A DNA stretch of 64,000 bases from Pseudovibrio sp947494035 (GTDB lineage Bacteria > Pseudomonadota > Alphaproteobacteria > Rhizobiales > Stappiaceae): the NCBI GenBank assembly GCA_947494035.1, contig CANLTN010000001.1, positions 310,001 through 374,000 of the forward strand, in the 5' to 3' direction. The notes under the pieces were generated by a model. That model worked only from the letters and a program-made list of their open reading frames with translations. It was not told the origin of the DNA and did not search any database. Both the position numbers and the translations under genes were made by a program. Each line of letters starts with the position of its first letter. The stretch's first letter is position 1. Positions 18,450 to 27,544 of the stretch are shown here, one piece after another.

Positions 18450-19865
18450 ATGAGTGTACCCGTCGTGATCCATTGGTTTCGTCAGGACCTGCGCCTGAGT
18501 GATAATCCTGCACTAACTGCAGCCTGTCAGGCGGGGAGGGTTATTCCACTCTTCATCCTGAATGAAGCTGAATCCGGAGCCCGTGCGTATGGCGGAGCCT
18601 CGAAGAACTGGCTTCACCATTCCTTGAAGGCTCTCAATGCAAGCTTGAAGGGGCAGTTGGTCATCAGGCGGGGCGATCCCTCAACAATCATCAAGAAGCT
18701 CGTTCAGGAGGTCGGGGCGACAGGTGTTTTCTGGAACAGATGCTACGAACCATGGCGTATCGAGCACGATGCCTCTCTGAAGTCCGCTTTAGAAGCTGAC
18801 GGCATAACGGCCAAAAGTTTCAACGGCTCGCTCTTATGGGAGCCGTGGCAAGTTAAGAAGCCGGATGGTACGCCATACAAAGTCTTCACGCCCTTCTATC
18901 GCAAAGGCTGCCTACAAGCACCAGAACCGCGCAAGCCATTGCCCGTTCCTGAGCCAATGCAACTGCATCAGCTAAGCATCAACGACGGGCTGTGCGTTGA
19001 TGACCTGAGCTTGCTAGACCGCCGCCCTTGGTCGACGCGCCTAAGTGATCATTGGCAGCATGGCGAGCAAGCCGCACAAAACCGGCTCTATGAATTTCTG
19101 GATAACGGCCTCACCAATTACAAGGATGGTCGAAACTTCCCGGCACTGGCCCACACCTCACGACTCTCACCCCATCTGCATTTTGGTGAAGTCTCGCCTA
19201 ATCAAGTCTGGTGGGCGCTGGCCATGCACGAGGCGACAAGCGATATTGATCACTTCCGCAGCGAACTGGGCTGGCGCGAATTCTCCTACTCCCTGCTTTA
19301 TCACAACCCAACCCTGCCCAAAGACAACCTAAACTCCAAATTCGATAGCTTCCCATGGGCCTCAGATGAGCAACGCCTGCTGGCTTGGCAATCCGGGCAA
19401 ACGGGTATTCCTATAGTGGATGCAGGTATGCGTGAACTCTGGCTGACCGGCTACATGCACAATCGCTTGCGCATGATTGTCGGCTCGTTTCTCGTCAAGA
19501 ACCTGTTGCTGGACTGGCGCTTGGGTGAGGCGTGGTTCTGGGATTGTCTGGTTGATGCTGATCTTGCCAACAACGCCGCCAGCTGGCAATGGATCGCAGG
19601 CTGTGGCGCAGACGCCGCCCCGTATTTCCGTATCTTCAACCCAGCCATTCAGGGCGAGAAGTTTGATACAAACGGTGATTACACCCGCCGCTTTCTCCCG
19701 GAGCTCAGGCAGCTCCCCGATAAATACCTCTTCAAACCTTGGGAAGCACCAGCGGATGTCCTAGAAGACGCAGGCATCACGCTTGGCGAAACCTATCCTC
19801 TACCACTCGTCGATCTAAAGAAATCCCGAGAAGAAGCGTTGCGCGCTTTTGAACAGGCCAAATAA
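18450..19865 (+). CDS. phrB: deoxyribodipyrimidine photolyase
   Basis: A 471-residue class I photolyase/cryptochrome, repairing UV-induced pyrimidine dimers with blue light. The N-terminal antenna domain starts with VVIHWFRQDLRLSDNPAL; the C-terminal FAD domain contains WREFSYSLLYHNP near residue 275 and the signature DAGMRELWLTGYMHNRLRM near 325-343. ATG 18450 fits the family N terminus and has GAGGAAAAG upstream; an ORF extension to 18363 is not needed. It could be a cryptochrome, but the WRE and MHNR motifs favour CPD photolyase. Confidence 0.92.
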   Translation: MSVPVVIHWFRQDLRLSDNPALTAACQAGRVIPLFILNEAESGARAYGGASKNWLHHSLKALNASLKGQLVIRRGDPSTIIKKLVQEVGATGVFWNRCYEPWRIEHDASLKSALEADGITAKSFNGSLLWEPWQVKKPDGTPYKVFTPFYRKGCLQAPEPRKPLPVPEPMQLHQLSINDGLCVDDLSLLDRRPWSTRLSDHWQHGEQAAQNRLYEFLDNGLTNYKDGRNFPALAHTSRLSPHLHFGEVSPNQVWWALAMHEATSDIDHFRSELGWREFSYSLLYHNPTLPKDNLNSKFDSFPWASDEQRLLAWQSGQTGIPIVDAGMRELWLTGYMHNRLRMIVGSFLVKNLLLDWRLGEAWFWDCLVDADLANNAASWQWIAGCGADAAPYFRIFNPAIQGEKFDTNGDYTRRFLPELRQLPDKYLFKPWEAPADVLEDAGITLGETYPLPLVDLKKSREEALRAFEQAK

Positions 19866-19985
19866 AATCCAGGATATGGTGATCAACCCTCAATGCTGAT
19901 GAGTATAACTATTTATGTGTGGCAAGTTGTTGCGCATCTAAGCTATGTAACTCCATCATACAGGCGATTGAAAAGGGAGAATGCT

Positions 19986-20474
19986 ATGAGTTTAACTATG
20001 GTTTAACTTGTAAGTTGTTTGGTTCTTGCTGGTTCTTTGAATGCGAACGCAGGAACTATTGTAGAAGTGGCTCAGGAGGCAGGGCAGTTTAACACCCTGA
20101 TTGCAGCTGCTCAGGCTGCTGGTTTGGATGGTGCCTTGGCACAAGGCGAGAACCTCACCGTCTTTGCCCCAACGGATGAAGCCTTTGCTGCTCTTCCTGA
20201 TGGGACAGTCGAAATGCTTCTCAAGCCCGAGAACAAGGATCAGTTGATCGCGGTCCTCAGTTATCACGTGCTACCAAGGAAGCTTGAGTCCACAGACTTA
20301 CCGGGTCGCACCATACATGTGAAGACCATCAATGGGTCTGGTGATAATACGCTTTCTGTCTCCAAAACCTCCTCCGGCGTGACGGTCGACAATGCAACCG
20401 TAATCAGTGCCGATATTCCGGCGGATAACGGCGTGATCCATGTGGTCGATACGGTACTGCTGCCCTCAAATTAG
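19986..20474 (+). pseudogene. fasciclin-domain protein with in-frame stop in the signal peptide
   Basis: The mature part (from about 20052) is one FAS1 domain of about 140 residues, an extracytoplasmic adhesion-type fold, with the H1 motif (LTVFAPTDEAFAAL) and H2 region (LSYHVLPRKL) intact. Upstream, GGGAGA at 19975-19980 precedes ATG 19986 at ideal spacing, but codon 7 is TAA (20004-20006). Reading through, the peptide is MSLTMV-stop-LVSCLVLAGSLNANA, a good signal peptide with an AxA cleavage site. AAA to TAA is the simplest explanation. TTG 20019 could restart translation but would delete the charged start of the signal. Confidence 0.75.
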
Positions 20475-20511
20475 GAGAGGTATGCAATTGCAATCTGAGA
20501 GATCCGTTGAG

Positions 20512-20543
20512 TGAGGGCACAGGATATTGGCTTTGTGCCCTCA
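20512..20543. terminator. hairpin between the fasciclin and MAPEG genes
   Basis: TGAGGGCACA pairs with TGTGCCCTCA around a 12-base loop, between two convergent genes. There is no T run on either side, so this is a weak terminator call. Confidence 0.45.
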
Positions 20544-20594
20544 TAGTACGTATGTGGATATCTTCAAAAGACGTGTAGCTGATCTCATCCGTGC

Positions 20595-21161
20595 TCAAAC
20601 AAACATCGCCAACACAAGATAGCTCGCCATCCCATAAAGGCTGAGCAAGGTCAGGCTCATGAACATGCCTCGTAGCCCGGTCTGAGCTGACAGGTAGCTG
20701 TAGGTATAGCCAAGACGGGCAACAGCAAAGCCAACAATCCAAACCTGCGCCATAAGCGCCGCAGGCGAGACGATGGCTATGACCGCGGCAAGCAGAACAA
20801 AATAAACTGCATTTTCAGTCGTGTTACGATGAGCATTGTGGCGCCGCTCCAATGCATCACGGGCGTCCTGTTCTATGGACTGCGGTCGTCCGCCCTTGGC
20901 TTCCCACTCTTCTGGAGTTGTCGCCAGACCAAATTTGCCCCGCGTGAGTTCTGTGACGGTCATCAGCCAACTATGATTGACCATAAGCAGCACAGCCGCA
21001 ATGATCAAAGCATTAATTATCTCTGGTGAAGGAAGCGCGATGACGAACGGTTGAATGCCAAAGACAAGCACGTCGATGAGCGCGCTAATTGCAATCAACG
21101 CAAACGGATAAATCTTCACCAATAAAGTGGCTCGTGAGTTATTTACTTTTGCAAGATCCAT
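20595..21161 (-). CDS. MAPEG-family membrane protein
   Basis: A 188-residue integral membrane protein with four hydrophobic helices. The segment DARDALERRHNAHRNTTENAVYF carries the arginine/asparagine-rich motif of the MAPEG superfamily (membrane-associated, eicosanoid and glutathione metabolism), and the terminal RLGYTYSYL helix is also typical. Bacterial members are mostly uncharacterised. ATG 21161 has GGGGGTGA upstream and starts just before the first helix; a 55-residue upstream extension reads as non-coding. Confidence 0.78.
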   Translation of the reverse strand: MDLAKVNNSRATLLVKIYPFALIAISALIDVLVFGIQPFVIALPSPEIINALIIAAVLLMVNHSWLMTVTELTRGKFGLATTPEEWEAKGGRPQSIEQDARDALERRHNAHRNTTENAVYFVLLAAVIAIVSPAALMAQVWIVGFAVARLGYTYSYLSAQTGLRGMFMSLTLLSLYGMASYLVLAMFV

Positions 21162-21525
21162 GCACGTCACCCCCAATGAATTGTGCGAGGCTCTTTCCCT
21201 GAAGGCAAACCCTAGGATTTTTGGTTGAGCACGTAAATCCGTCATTTCTGTCATGCGCCGTGCAGCCGTCGGGGGAACGGTGCGCTTTAAAGCCTGGAAG
21301 TTTGGAGAAACTCTGTTGGACTCCATGCTGTTTCACTACCTCAGCTTGCGTAGGAGCCTGAGAAAACCGGCAGAATCCGAGAGAAATAATTGAGTATCAT
21401 TAAGTTAACTTGAAACCTTCGTCGCTAACCGCCATATTCCAGAGGCAAGACCGAGGGCGAAATGCCCTCACACCGGATGCCTAATGAGGGTCTGGAGCTG
21501 GGTCGCTTTAAGAAGGACTTGGATT

Positions 21526-21954
21526 ATGACGCGAGTATCTGCGTTCTCGAGCCCATTTATGTTGGGCTTCGATGATATCGAGCGCGTATTGGATAGGGTG
21601 AGCAAAGCAGCCAATGATGGCTACCCGCCCTACAATATAGAACGCCTCGCTGCCACCGACGAAAAAGGTGAGGTTATCCGCATCACACTTGCGGTTGCTG
21701 GCTTCACACGTGACCAATTGGACGTTTCTGTCGAAGAAAGCCAACTGGTGATCCGTGGGCGCCAACAAGAAGACAAAACGCGCCAATATCTTCACCGAGG
21801 AATAGCTGCCCGCCAGTTCCAGCGCGCATTTGTTCTGGCAGAGGGCATTGAAATTTTGGGGGCAGACCTGCGAGATGGTCTGTTGTCTATTGATCTTGCT
21901 CGTCCTGAGCCAGAGCGTATCGTTCGCCGGATCGAGATTTCGGCGGGAGATTGA
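21526..21954 (+). CDS. small heat-shock protein (Hsp20/IbpA)
   Basis: A 142-residue alpha-crystallin chaperone that holds unfolding proteins. N-terminal VSAFSSPFMLGFDDIERVL is the usual alphaproteobacterial start; the crystallin domain runs from about residue 38 to 135, with LAVAGFTRDQLDVSVEESQLVIRG visible. The ATG has AAGGA upstream. The pairing with a DUF1150 gene 168 bases downstream is a conserved alphaproteobacterial arrangement. Heat-shock control is likely but I see no clear ROSE element or sigma32 box. Confidence 0.92.
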   Translation: MTRVSAFSSPFMLGFDDIERVLDRVSKAANDGYPPYNIERLAATDEKGEVIRITLAVAGFTRDQLDVSVEESQLVIRGRQQEDKTRQYLHRGIAARQFQRAFVLAEGIEILGADLRDGLLSIDLARPEPERIVRRIEISAGD

Positions 21955-21997
21955 GGCAAAGGTGTTATCCTTGCTACGCGCTGATCTGAATGTTGAC

Positions 21998-22043
21998 GCG
22001 TATCCCCGAAAAGTGGGAACCGGTTTTGGGACCAAGGATACGC
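21998..22043. repeat. palindromic intergenic repeat
   Basis: A 46-base element with 8-base terminal inverted repeats (GCGTATCC and GGATACGC) enclosing a CCCGAAAAGTGG / CCGGTTTTGGG partial palindrome. It resembles the short palindromes scattered between genes in Hyphomicrobiales. A diverged relative lies at 40532-40577. Confidence 0.6.
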
Positions 22044-22122
22044 AAAATAGAACAGAGACTTAGGGCCTGAAGTGTGCATGAAAATGACGCGACACGCTCT
22101 AGTAACTTCCAAGGAGAAGGCG

Positions 22123-22383
22123 ATGACACACGCCCCCTCTGTGCTGGCCGACGACCCGTACGAGAATTTTGAAGAACTTGGAGCTGGTGAAGTTGCCTAT
22201 GTCAGGCGGATTTCTCCAAAAGATCTGAAAAAAATGTTCCCGGATGCAGAATTGCAGGATGCAGATCTACCGGCATGGGCGCTTTTGGCCGCTGATGGCA
22301 CGCCGCTGGTTCTGACAGACACCCGTAATGCTGCGATTGCAAACGCAATCGAGAATGATCTGGAAGCTCTGAGCGTCCACTAA
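22123..22383 (+). CDS. DUF1150 family protein
   Basis: An 86-residue protein conserved in alphaproteobacteria next to Hsp20 genes, function unknown. The family core AYVRRISPKDLKKMFPDAEL and WALLAADGTPLVLTDTR is evident. ATG 22123 is chosen since AAGGAGAAGG precedes it; the reading frame extends further upstream without support. There is no signal peptide or membrane helix. Confidence 0.85.
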   Translation: MTHAPSVLADDPYENFEELGAGEVAYVRRISPKDLKKMFPDAELQDADLPAWALLAADGTPLVLTDTRNAAIANAIENDLEALSVH

Positions 22384-22473
22384 AGTCATACTCTGACTTG
22401 CCGGAGTGGTAAATCAGCAGTGGTTTTGCGCGTCTGCACAAAGCGCTGGTTAAACCCTGCTAATGAGGCAACG

Positions 22474-22511
22474 AAAAAAGCCTGGATTGGTGTCTGTCCA
22501 ATCCAGGCTTT
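22474..22511 (-). terminator. rho-independent terminator of ptsN
   Basis: A 14-base perfect stem (AAAGCCTGGATTGG with CCAATCCAGGCTTT) around a seven-base loop is followed on the minus strand by a run of Ts, 27 bases after the ptsN stop. Confidence 0.92.
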
Positions 22512-22537
22512 TCTATTTTTAAATCTGTGTGCGCTTC

Positions 22538-23023
22538 TCAGGCTGCGTTTGGAGAGGTTTGAGGCTGTGTCAGAATAGAATAAATCGCATCTGCATCTTT
22601 TGTTGCACGCAACTTGCTTGCAATATCAGCATCTCTCAAAAGGCGAGCAACACGAGCCAGAGCCTTCAGGTGGTCAGCACCAGCGCCCTCAGGCGCAAGC
22701 AGGACGAAGATCAGATCAACAGGCTGGTCATCCAAGCTGTCGAACTCGATCGGTTTGTCCAGTCGCGCAAACAGGCCGTGCAACCCATCCAGGTTCACGA
22801 TCTTGCCATGCGGAATTGCAATGCCGTTGCCGACACCGGTAGAGCCGAGACGTTCGCGTTGCAGCAGCGTATCAAAGATATCGCGCTCAGTTTCACCGCA
22901 AATCTCAGAGGCCCGTTCTGCAAGTTCCTGCAGGGCTTGTTTTTTACTGTTTGCCTTGAGATTGGCAATGACAGCTTCGGGACGAAGAAGTTCGTTCAGA
23001 TCCATTCCTTGATCCGTGTTCAT
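22538..23023 (-). CDS. ptsN: nitrogen-PTS regulatory EIIA(Ntr)
   Basis: A PtsN-type EIIA domain of 155-161 residues. It accepts phosphate from NPr and regulates potassium, nitrogen and carbon functions. The phosphorylated histidine is in GIAIPHGK (His72 counting from the upstream start). It closes the lpt-rpoN-hpf-ptsN group. The start is uncertain: the codon at 23023 immediately follows a hairpin, whereas ATG 23005, the usual family start MDLNELL, has AAGGA just before it. Confidence 0.94.
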   Translation of the reverse strand: MNTDQGMDLNELLRPEAVIANLKANSKKQALQELAERASEICGETERDIFDTLLQRERLGSTGVGNGIAIPHGKIVNLDGLHGLFARLDKPIEFDSLDDQPVDLIFVLLAPEGAGADHLKALARVARLLRDADIASKLRATKDADAIYSILTQPQTSPNAA

Positions 23024-23030
23024 GCAAAAT

Positions 23031-23056
23031 ACAAAGCCGGTGTAAACCGGCTTTGT
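23031..23056 (-). terminator. hairpin between hpf and ptsN
   Basis: ACAAAGCCGG pairs perfectly with CCGGCTTTGT around a six-base loop; on the minus strand ATTTT follows. It ends only seven bases before the upstream ptsN start candidate, so it may attenuate hpf read-through into ptsN. Confidence 0.65.
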
Positions 23057-23080
23057 GCAGGGTCGTTATGACCGTGGTTA

Positions 23081-23671
23081 TTAGTTAGGGGCAGCCCCGT
23101 TGGCAAGATTAGGATCAATCCAGCCAACGTTTCCGTCTTCACGACGGAATACGACATTTACCTCACCATTACCAGCGTTGCGGAACACTACAACAGGAGC
23201 TTCACTCAAATCTAGCTCCATAACTGCCATTCCAACAGTCAGCGTCTTCACTTTCGCCTCGGTTTCTGCAACCACAAGTGGGTTGTAGTCGGCTGGTACC
23301 TCATCTTCCTGCTCAGGATCTGCAAGAACATACGATGTCGCACCGTATGTCTGCCATTCAGCAGGGGTACCATTTGTATGGTGGTCGTTTAACTTTCTGT
23401 TATAGCGCCTTAGCCTTTTCTCAATGCGTTCGGCGGCTTTGTCGAAACTCTGGCGCGGATCCTGGCTATCGCCCGAAACCTGAAGCACCACACCTGTACT
23501 GAGGTGGACTGTGCAGTCGGAACGGAAGCCGGAGCCTTCGCGCGCGATTGTCACATGACCCGTGTATGCGCCTGGGAAATATTTATCCAGTGCATCGGAA
23601 ATCCGGTCTTCAACGTGAGTTCTGGTAGCATCACCAATGTCCACGTTCCTCCCCGAAATTCTAATTGTCAT
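23081..23671 (-). CDS. hpf: long-form ribosome hibernation promoting factor
   Basis: A 196-residue HPF/RaiA-family protein. Residues 1-100 form the ribosome-binding domain (MTIRISGRNVDIGDATRTHVEDRI), and residues 130-190 the C-terminal dimerisation domain (VKTLTVGMAVMELDLSEAPVVVFRNA), so this is the long form that alone can drive 100S dimers. It lies downstream of rpoN as in most proteobacteria, separated by 218 bases that probably hold its own promoter. Confidence 0.93.
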   Translation of the reverse strand: MTIRISGRNVDIGDATRTHVEDRISDALDKYFPGAYTGHVTIAREGSGFRSDCTVHLSTGVVLQVSGDSQDPRQSFDKAAERIEKRLRRYNRKLNDHHTNGTPAEWQTYGATSYVLADPEQEDEVPADYNPLVVAETEAKVKTLTVGMAVMELDLSEAPVVVFRNAGNGEVNVVFRREDGNVGWIDPNLANGAAPN

Positions 23672-23889
23672 GGGAACCTCTTATGTTGTGTCGACTTATT
23701 CGCTGTAAGGTTCTTTAGCTAAAGAGAAAAGAACCCTCTAACACATGTAGTTTGGACCAGCTGAGTTTAAAGTGCTACTGTTTTCGAGTTCCTGAAAAAT
23801 TCTTTGAGAAGAGTGAAACATCCTATAGAGGACATTAACCGATCAGGACCCTATTAGTTCTCTTTAAAATAATAAGAAATATCAGTAGT

Positions 23890-25428
23890 TTAGGTAAGAT
23901 TGTTCTTTTCTCTCCGGCGCTGAACCGAGCTCGAAATCTTTAATGCTTCCCGATACTTAGCTACAGTACGTCGCGCTATATCCACACCATCATTCTTGAG
24001 AATTTTCACAAGGGCGTCATCAGAGAGAATCTTCTTGGGATCTTCTGAATCAATTAGCAACTTGATCCGATATCGGACTGATTCCGCTGAGTGCGATTCA
24101 CCACCTTCAGAAGACGCAATTGCGGCAGAAAAGAAGTATTTCAGCTCAAAAATTCCGCGCGGTGTAGCAATGTATTTGTTGGAGGTGACACGACTGACTG
24201 TGGATTCATGCATACCAATCGCATCTGCCACCACACGCAGGTTCATTGGCCGCAGATGCTGGACACCATAAGTGAGAAAACCGTCCTGCTGCCGCACAAT
24301 CTCTGAGGACACTTTCAAAATTGTCCGCGCCCGCTGGTCAAGGCTCCTGATGAGCCAGTTCGCAGTCTGCAAGCTGTCGGTGAAGTAGGCCAGATCCTTA
24401 TCGTTTCTGGAGCCCTGGGAGATCTCTGAGTAGTAACTCTGGTTAACCAGAACCTTCGGTAGGCTGTCCGTGTTAAGTTCCACTGTCCAGCCTCCGTCAG
24501 AGGCCGGGTGAACAAATGCATCAGGAACGACTGGCTGCGTAATTTCGGTGTTGAAGGCTGCGCCGGGCTTTGGGTTGAGCTCTTTGATCTCAAGGATCAT
24601 GTCCTTCAAATCTTCGTCATCAACTTTGCACAGGCGTTTGAGTTTCGCCAGATCACGCAAGGCCAACAACTCAATATTCTCGACCAGCGCCTGCATGGCA
24701 GGATCATAACGATCCTTCTCTAACAGCTGCAGCTTAAGGCACTCGTGCAAATCCCGGGCAAACACACCAACCGGATCAAGCCCCTGTAAGGCATGAACAA
24801 TCCGTTCCAACTCCTGTTCCGAAACACCAAGCCTGTTTGCCATCTCGGCGTTGTCGATGCGCAGGTAGCCGTTCTCATCAAGGCAGTCGATCAGTTGGTG
24901 TGCCACCAGAGTATCGGCAGTGTTGGTAACAACAAACCCAAGCTGCTCCTGCAAATGCTCGCTCAGTGAAATCTTTGCGGCGACAAAGGCTTCCAGATTG
25001 TAGTCAGAACCGCCTCCAGAGGTCGTATGACTAGGCGCTTGCCAGTTATCAGCCTTCTTCTGAATGGGATCAACCGATGGGTTCTCGCCGTTATCATCTG
25101 GAAAGACGTTGGACAGTTCTGAATCCAGATTGCTTGAAATTGCTTCAGGGGTAATCTCCAGCTCATTTTTGAGCCAGTCTCCTTCCTGAGCATCTGCAGC
25201 ACTGTCGTTGGTTTCAGAAGTGTTCTCTGTAGTGGGGGTATCAGCGGCAGGTCCAGCCCCATCCGGGCTTTCATCGCGCTCCAGAAAAGGATTGCTTTCC
25301 AGCTCGCTGTTGACGTGTGCAATCAGGTCCATATTCGACAGTTGCAGCAGTTTGATCGCCTGCATCAGCTGCGGCGTCATAACAAGTTGCTGGCTTTGCC
25401 GAAATTCTAGTTTGGGACCGATTGCCAT
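23890..25428 (-). CDS. rpoN: RNA polymerase sigma-54 factor
   Basis: A 512-residue sigma-54. The glutamine/leucine-rich activator-contact region (residues 1-50: FRQSQQLVMTPQLMQAIKLL) is followed by an acidic stretch, the core-binding domain, a helix-turn-helix (VVADAIGMHESTVSRVTS) near 390-407, and the RpoN box ARRTVAKYRE near residue 488. It directs transcription of activator-dependent genes (nitrogen, flagella). It follows lptB after 74 bases. Confidence 0.97.
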   Translation of the reverse strand: MAIGPKLEFRQSQQLVMTPQLMQAIKLLQLSNMDLIAHVNSELESNPFLERDESPDGAGPAADTPTTENTSETNDSAADAQEGDWLKNELEITPEAISSNLDSELSNVFPDDNGENPSVDPIQKKADNWQAPSHTTSGGGSDYNLEAFVAAKISLSEHLQEQLGFVVTNTADTLVAHQLIDCLDENGYLRIDNAEMANRLGVSEQELERIVHALQGLDPVGVFARDLHECLKLQLLEKDRYDPAMQALVENIELLALRDLAKLKRLCKVDDEDLKDMILEIKELNPKPGAAFNTEITQPVVPDAFVHPASDGGWTVELNTDSLPKVLVNQSYYSEISQGSRNDKDLAYFTDSLQTANWLIRSLDQRARTILKVSSEIVRQQDGFLTYGVQHLRPMNLRVVADAIGMHESTVSRVTSNKYIATPRGIFELKYFFSAAIASSEGGESHSAESVRYRIKLLIDSEDPKKILSDDALVKILKNDGVDIARRTVAKYREALKISSSVQRRREKNNLT

Positions 25429-25502
25429 AGAGTTATTTCATCCTCCAAGTGCTGCAAGCTAGCTTGCAACACCCTTCTACGCAATTCGGCATTGGTTGAA
25501 AA

Positions 25503-26297
25503 TCAAAGAGTGAACTGTTCCCCGAGATACAAGCGCCGTACATCCGGATCAGCAACAATCTGATGCGGCTTGCCTTCCGTCAAAACTTCACCCGCCGCGA
25601 TAATATAAGCGCGGTCAATCAGCCCCAGTGTTTCGCGAACGTTGTGGTCCGTAATCAGAACGCCAATGCCCCGCTGGGTTAGATGGCGCACAAGTTGCTG
25701 AATGTCACCCACGGCAATAGGGTCAATACCTGCAAATGGTTCATCAAGCAGCATGAAAGACGGGCGCGTTGCCAGCGCACGTGCAATCTCCACGCGGCGG
25801 CGTTCACCACCGCTGAGCGCGAGACTTGGTGATTTGCGAAGGTGGGTCACCCCAAATTCCGCCAGAAGAGAATTCAGATCCTCCTCACGGCGTTTCTTGT
25901 TCGGTTCCACAACTTCCAGAACCGCGCGGATGTTGTCTTCAACGGAAAGACCACGGAAAATGGAAGCTTCCTGAGGAAGATAACCAACGCCCAGACGTGC
26001 ACGACGGTACATGGGCAACTGCGTCATATCGAAATTATCGAGACGAATTGCGCCATGGTCAGGGCGAATAAGCCCGGTGATCATATAAAAGCAGGTGGTC
26101 TTACCTGCACCGTTTGGCCCTAAGAGCCCAACAGCTTCACCACGCCTGACATTCAGGCTGACGTGCTTGACGACCTGACGCCGTCCATAACTCTTCCCGA
26201 TACTATCAACTTCCAGCACGGCTTCTGAGGGAGCAGCGTGCTTGATGCCTTCTGGCTGATGTGTCGGGATCTGAGGATCAATTGGGTGTGCACTCAA
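25503..26297 (-). CDS. lptB: LPS export ABC ATPase LptB
   Basis: A 264-residue ABC ATPase powering lipopolysaccharide extraction from the inner membrane with LptFG and LptC. Walker A GPNGAGKTT (about 59-67), signature LSGGERRR (about 160-167) and Walker B SFMLLDEPF (about 180-188) are intact. A 25-residue N-terminal extension precedes the usual LptB start. The start appears to be TTG, with AGGCGA five bases upstream and 18 bases after lptA; an internal GTG at 26219 is an alternative. Confidence 0.95.
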   Translation of the reverse strand: MSAHPIDPQIPTHQPEGIKHAAPSEAVLEVDSIGKSYGRRQVVKHVSLNVRRGEAVGLLGPNGAGKTTCFYMITGLIRPDHGAIRLDNFDMTQLPMYRRARLGVGYLPQEASIFRGLSVEDNIRAVLEVVEPNKKRREEDLNSLLAEFGVTHLRKSPSLALSGGERRRVEIARALATRPSFMLLDEPFAGIDPIAVGDIQQLVRHLTQRGIGVLITDHNVRETLGLIDRAYIIAAGEVLTEGKPHQIVADPDVRRLYLGEQFTL

Positions 26298-26315
26298 TGG
26301 CGTCGCCTATTTTGT

Positions 26316-26885
26316 TTAGTTCTCATTTTCAAGGCTGTTTGGTTGCAAAAGCATCCGTACACGACCAGTATTACTGCCAGCTGCAGTGGAATCCAAATTC
26401 GCTCTGCCAGTCTCCAGATTGATCACAAGACGATTGCCAACAATCACGTTTGGTCCCTGGCTCAACACTACACGCTCGCCGGTCATCACAACAAGTTGCT
26501 CGTTCATGTCAAAGCTTGCATCATCGCCGGTTGCAACCTGATCCTTGGAGGAAATCAGGACGTTACCTTTTGCTTCAAGGCGGGAGATGGACTGCTGGAC
26601 CGGTTCTCCATCCGCAGTGCCATTGGCCATGGAGCCTTCGTAAAATACGATCAGGCGTTCGGTTTCCAGCTTGGCGTCGCCTTGGATGACGACAACGTTT
26701 CCGGAAAAGATCGCGCTTTTGTCTTCATCGCGAACCTGAAGGTTCGTCGCTTCAATCTCGATAGGCTCGTCAGTGTCAGAACCAAATCCGGCAAAAGAAT
26801 CGGAGAACGTCTGCGCATGGGCAGTACCAGCCAGCCCGAGCGCCAAAAGACAAGAAAGAGAGAGTATCCTTATCCGGTTAATCAT
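26316..26885 (-). CDS. lptA: periplasmic LPS-transport protein LptA
   Basis: A 189-residue OstA/LptA-family protein with an N-terminal signal peptide (MINRIRILSLSCLLALGLAGTAHA). The beta-jellyroll repeats include AIFSGNVVVIQGDAKLETERL and NVIVGNRLVINLETGRA. It forms the periplasmic bridge for LPS transport. It overlaps lptC by four bases (ATGA), so the two are translationally coupled. Confidence 0.9.
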   Translation of the reverse strand: MINRIRILSLSCLLALGLAGTAHAQTFSDSFAGFGSDTDEPIEIEATNLQVRDEDKSAIFSGNVVVIQGDAKLETERLIVFYEGSMANGTADGEPVQQSISRLEAKGNVLISSKDQVATGDDASFDMNEQLVVMTGERVVLSQGPNVIVGNRLVINLETGRANLDSTAAGSNTGRVRMLLQPNSLENEN

Positions 26886-27544
26886 TGACCGTTCTCCAGT
26901 GCCCAGGGCAAGAGCTTCATTTTGACGCCCTGGCGAAAATTCAAAACATTGTTTCTTTGATCAAATTCCATAGATCCAGCATCGATATAGCCACCATCGG
27001 AAGTGACATCAACCGCATCATTGGTCAGCATTGTACCTGTTTTCATATCGATATCGAGATACTCAAATTTCGCTGTGTAGCCTTTGCTGTGGGAAGCCGT
27101 AATCCCGTTTGTCAGCTTCAGGGTTTCCATCTCCGTATCAAACGTGCCGTTTCGGGACGTGACACTCAGAGTTTCCCCCGGAGCTGTGGTGATTTGAGCT
27201 GCAATATTCTCTAAATCAATGACCTGCGGATTCGTAATGCGCTGAATGGCGCGGTCCGCCTGTACGCTGTAGGAGCGGTCGCCGTCATTGCCCGACAGAT
27301 GCGGGTTGGACATGACCAGCCCTTCGGTTGTCAGGCTGATATCCCCAATGCTTAGGCCTGAAAGAAGATTCTGGAGAACGATCATACCAACCACACCGAG
27401 GGCAATCAGTACGCCAACGACAGGAAGTGTGAATCGAAGGAGACGCACGAGTATTGAATGGCGGCGGGCAGACTTACGCGCCTTATCCAGTCGTGCTTGC
27501 GGGTGGTCCGCAAAGTCCCTTGGCATGTTCTCCATTGTAGTCAT
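26882..27544 (-). CDS. lptC: LPS export protein LptC
   Basis: A 220-residue bitopic inner-membrane protein: cytoplasmic basic N terminus (about 1-35), one transmembrane helix (about 36-58, LRFTLPVVGVLIALGVVGMIV) and a periplasmic jellyroll domain. It hands LPS from LptBFG to LptA. ATG 27544 has AGGA six bases upstream. First gene of the lptC-lptA-lptB-rpoN-hpf-ptsN series; the promoter should lie in 27545-27798. Confidence 0.9.
   Translation of the reverse strand: MTTMENMPRDFADHPQARLDKARKSARRHSILVRLLRFTLPVVGVLIALGVVGMIVLQNLLSGLSIGDISLTTEGLVMSNPHLSGNDGDRSYSVQADRAIQRITNPQVIDLENIAAQITTAPGETLSVTSRNGTFDTEMETLKLTNGITASHSKGYTAKFEYLDIDMKTGTMLTNDAVDVTSDGGYIDAGSMEFDQRNNVLNFRQGVKMKLLPWALENGQ

Noticed and set aside
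26238..26888. 216-codon plus-strand frame opposite lptA
   Set aside because: Covered by lptA on the other strand, whose signal peptide and repeats are convincing.
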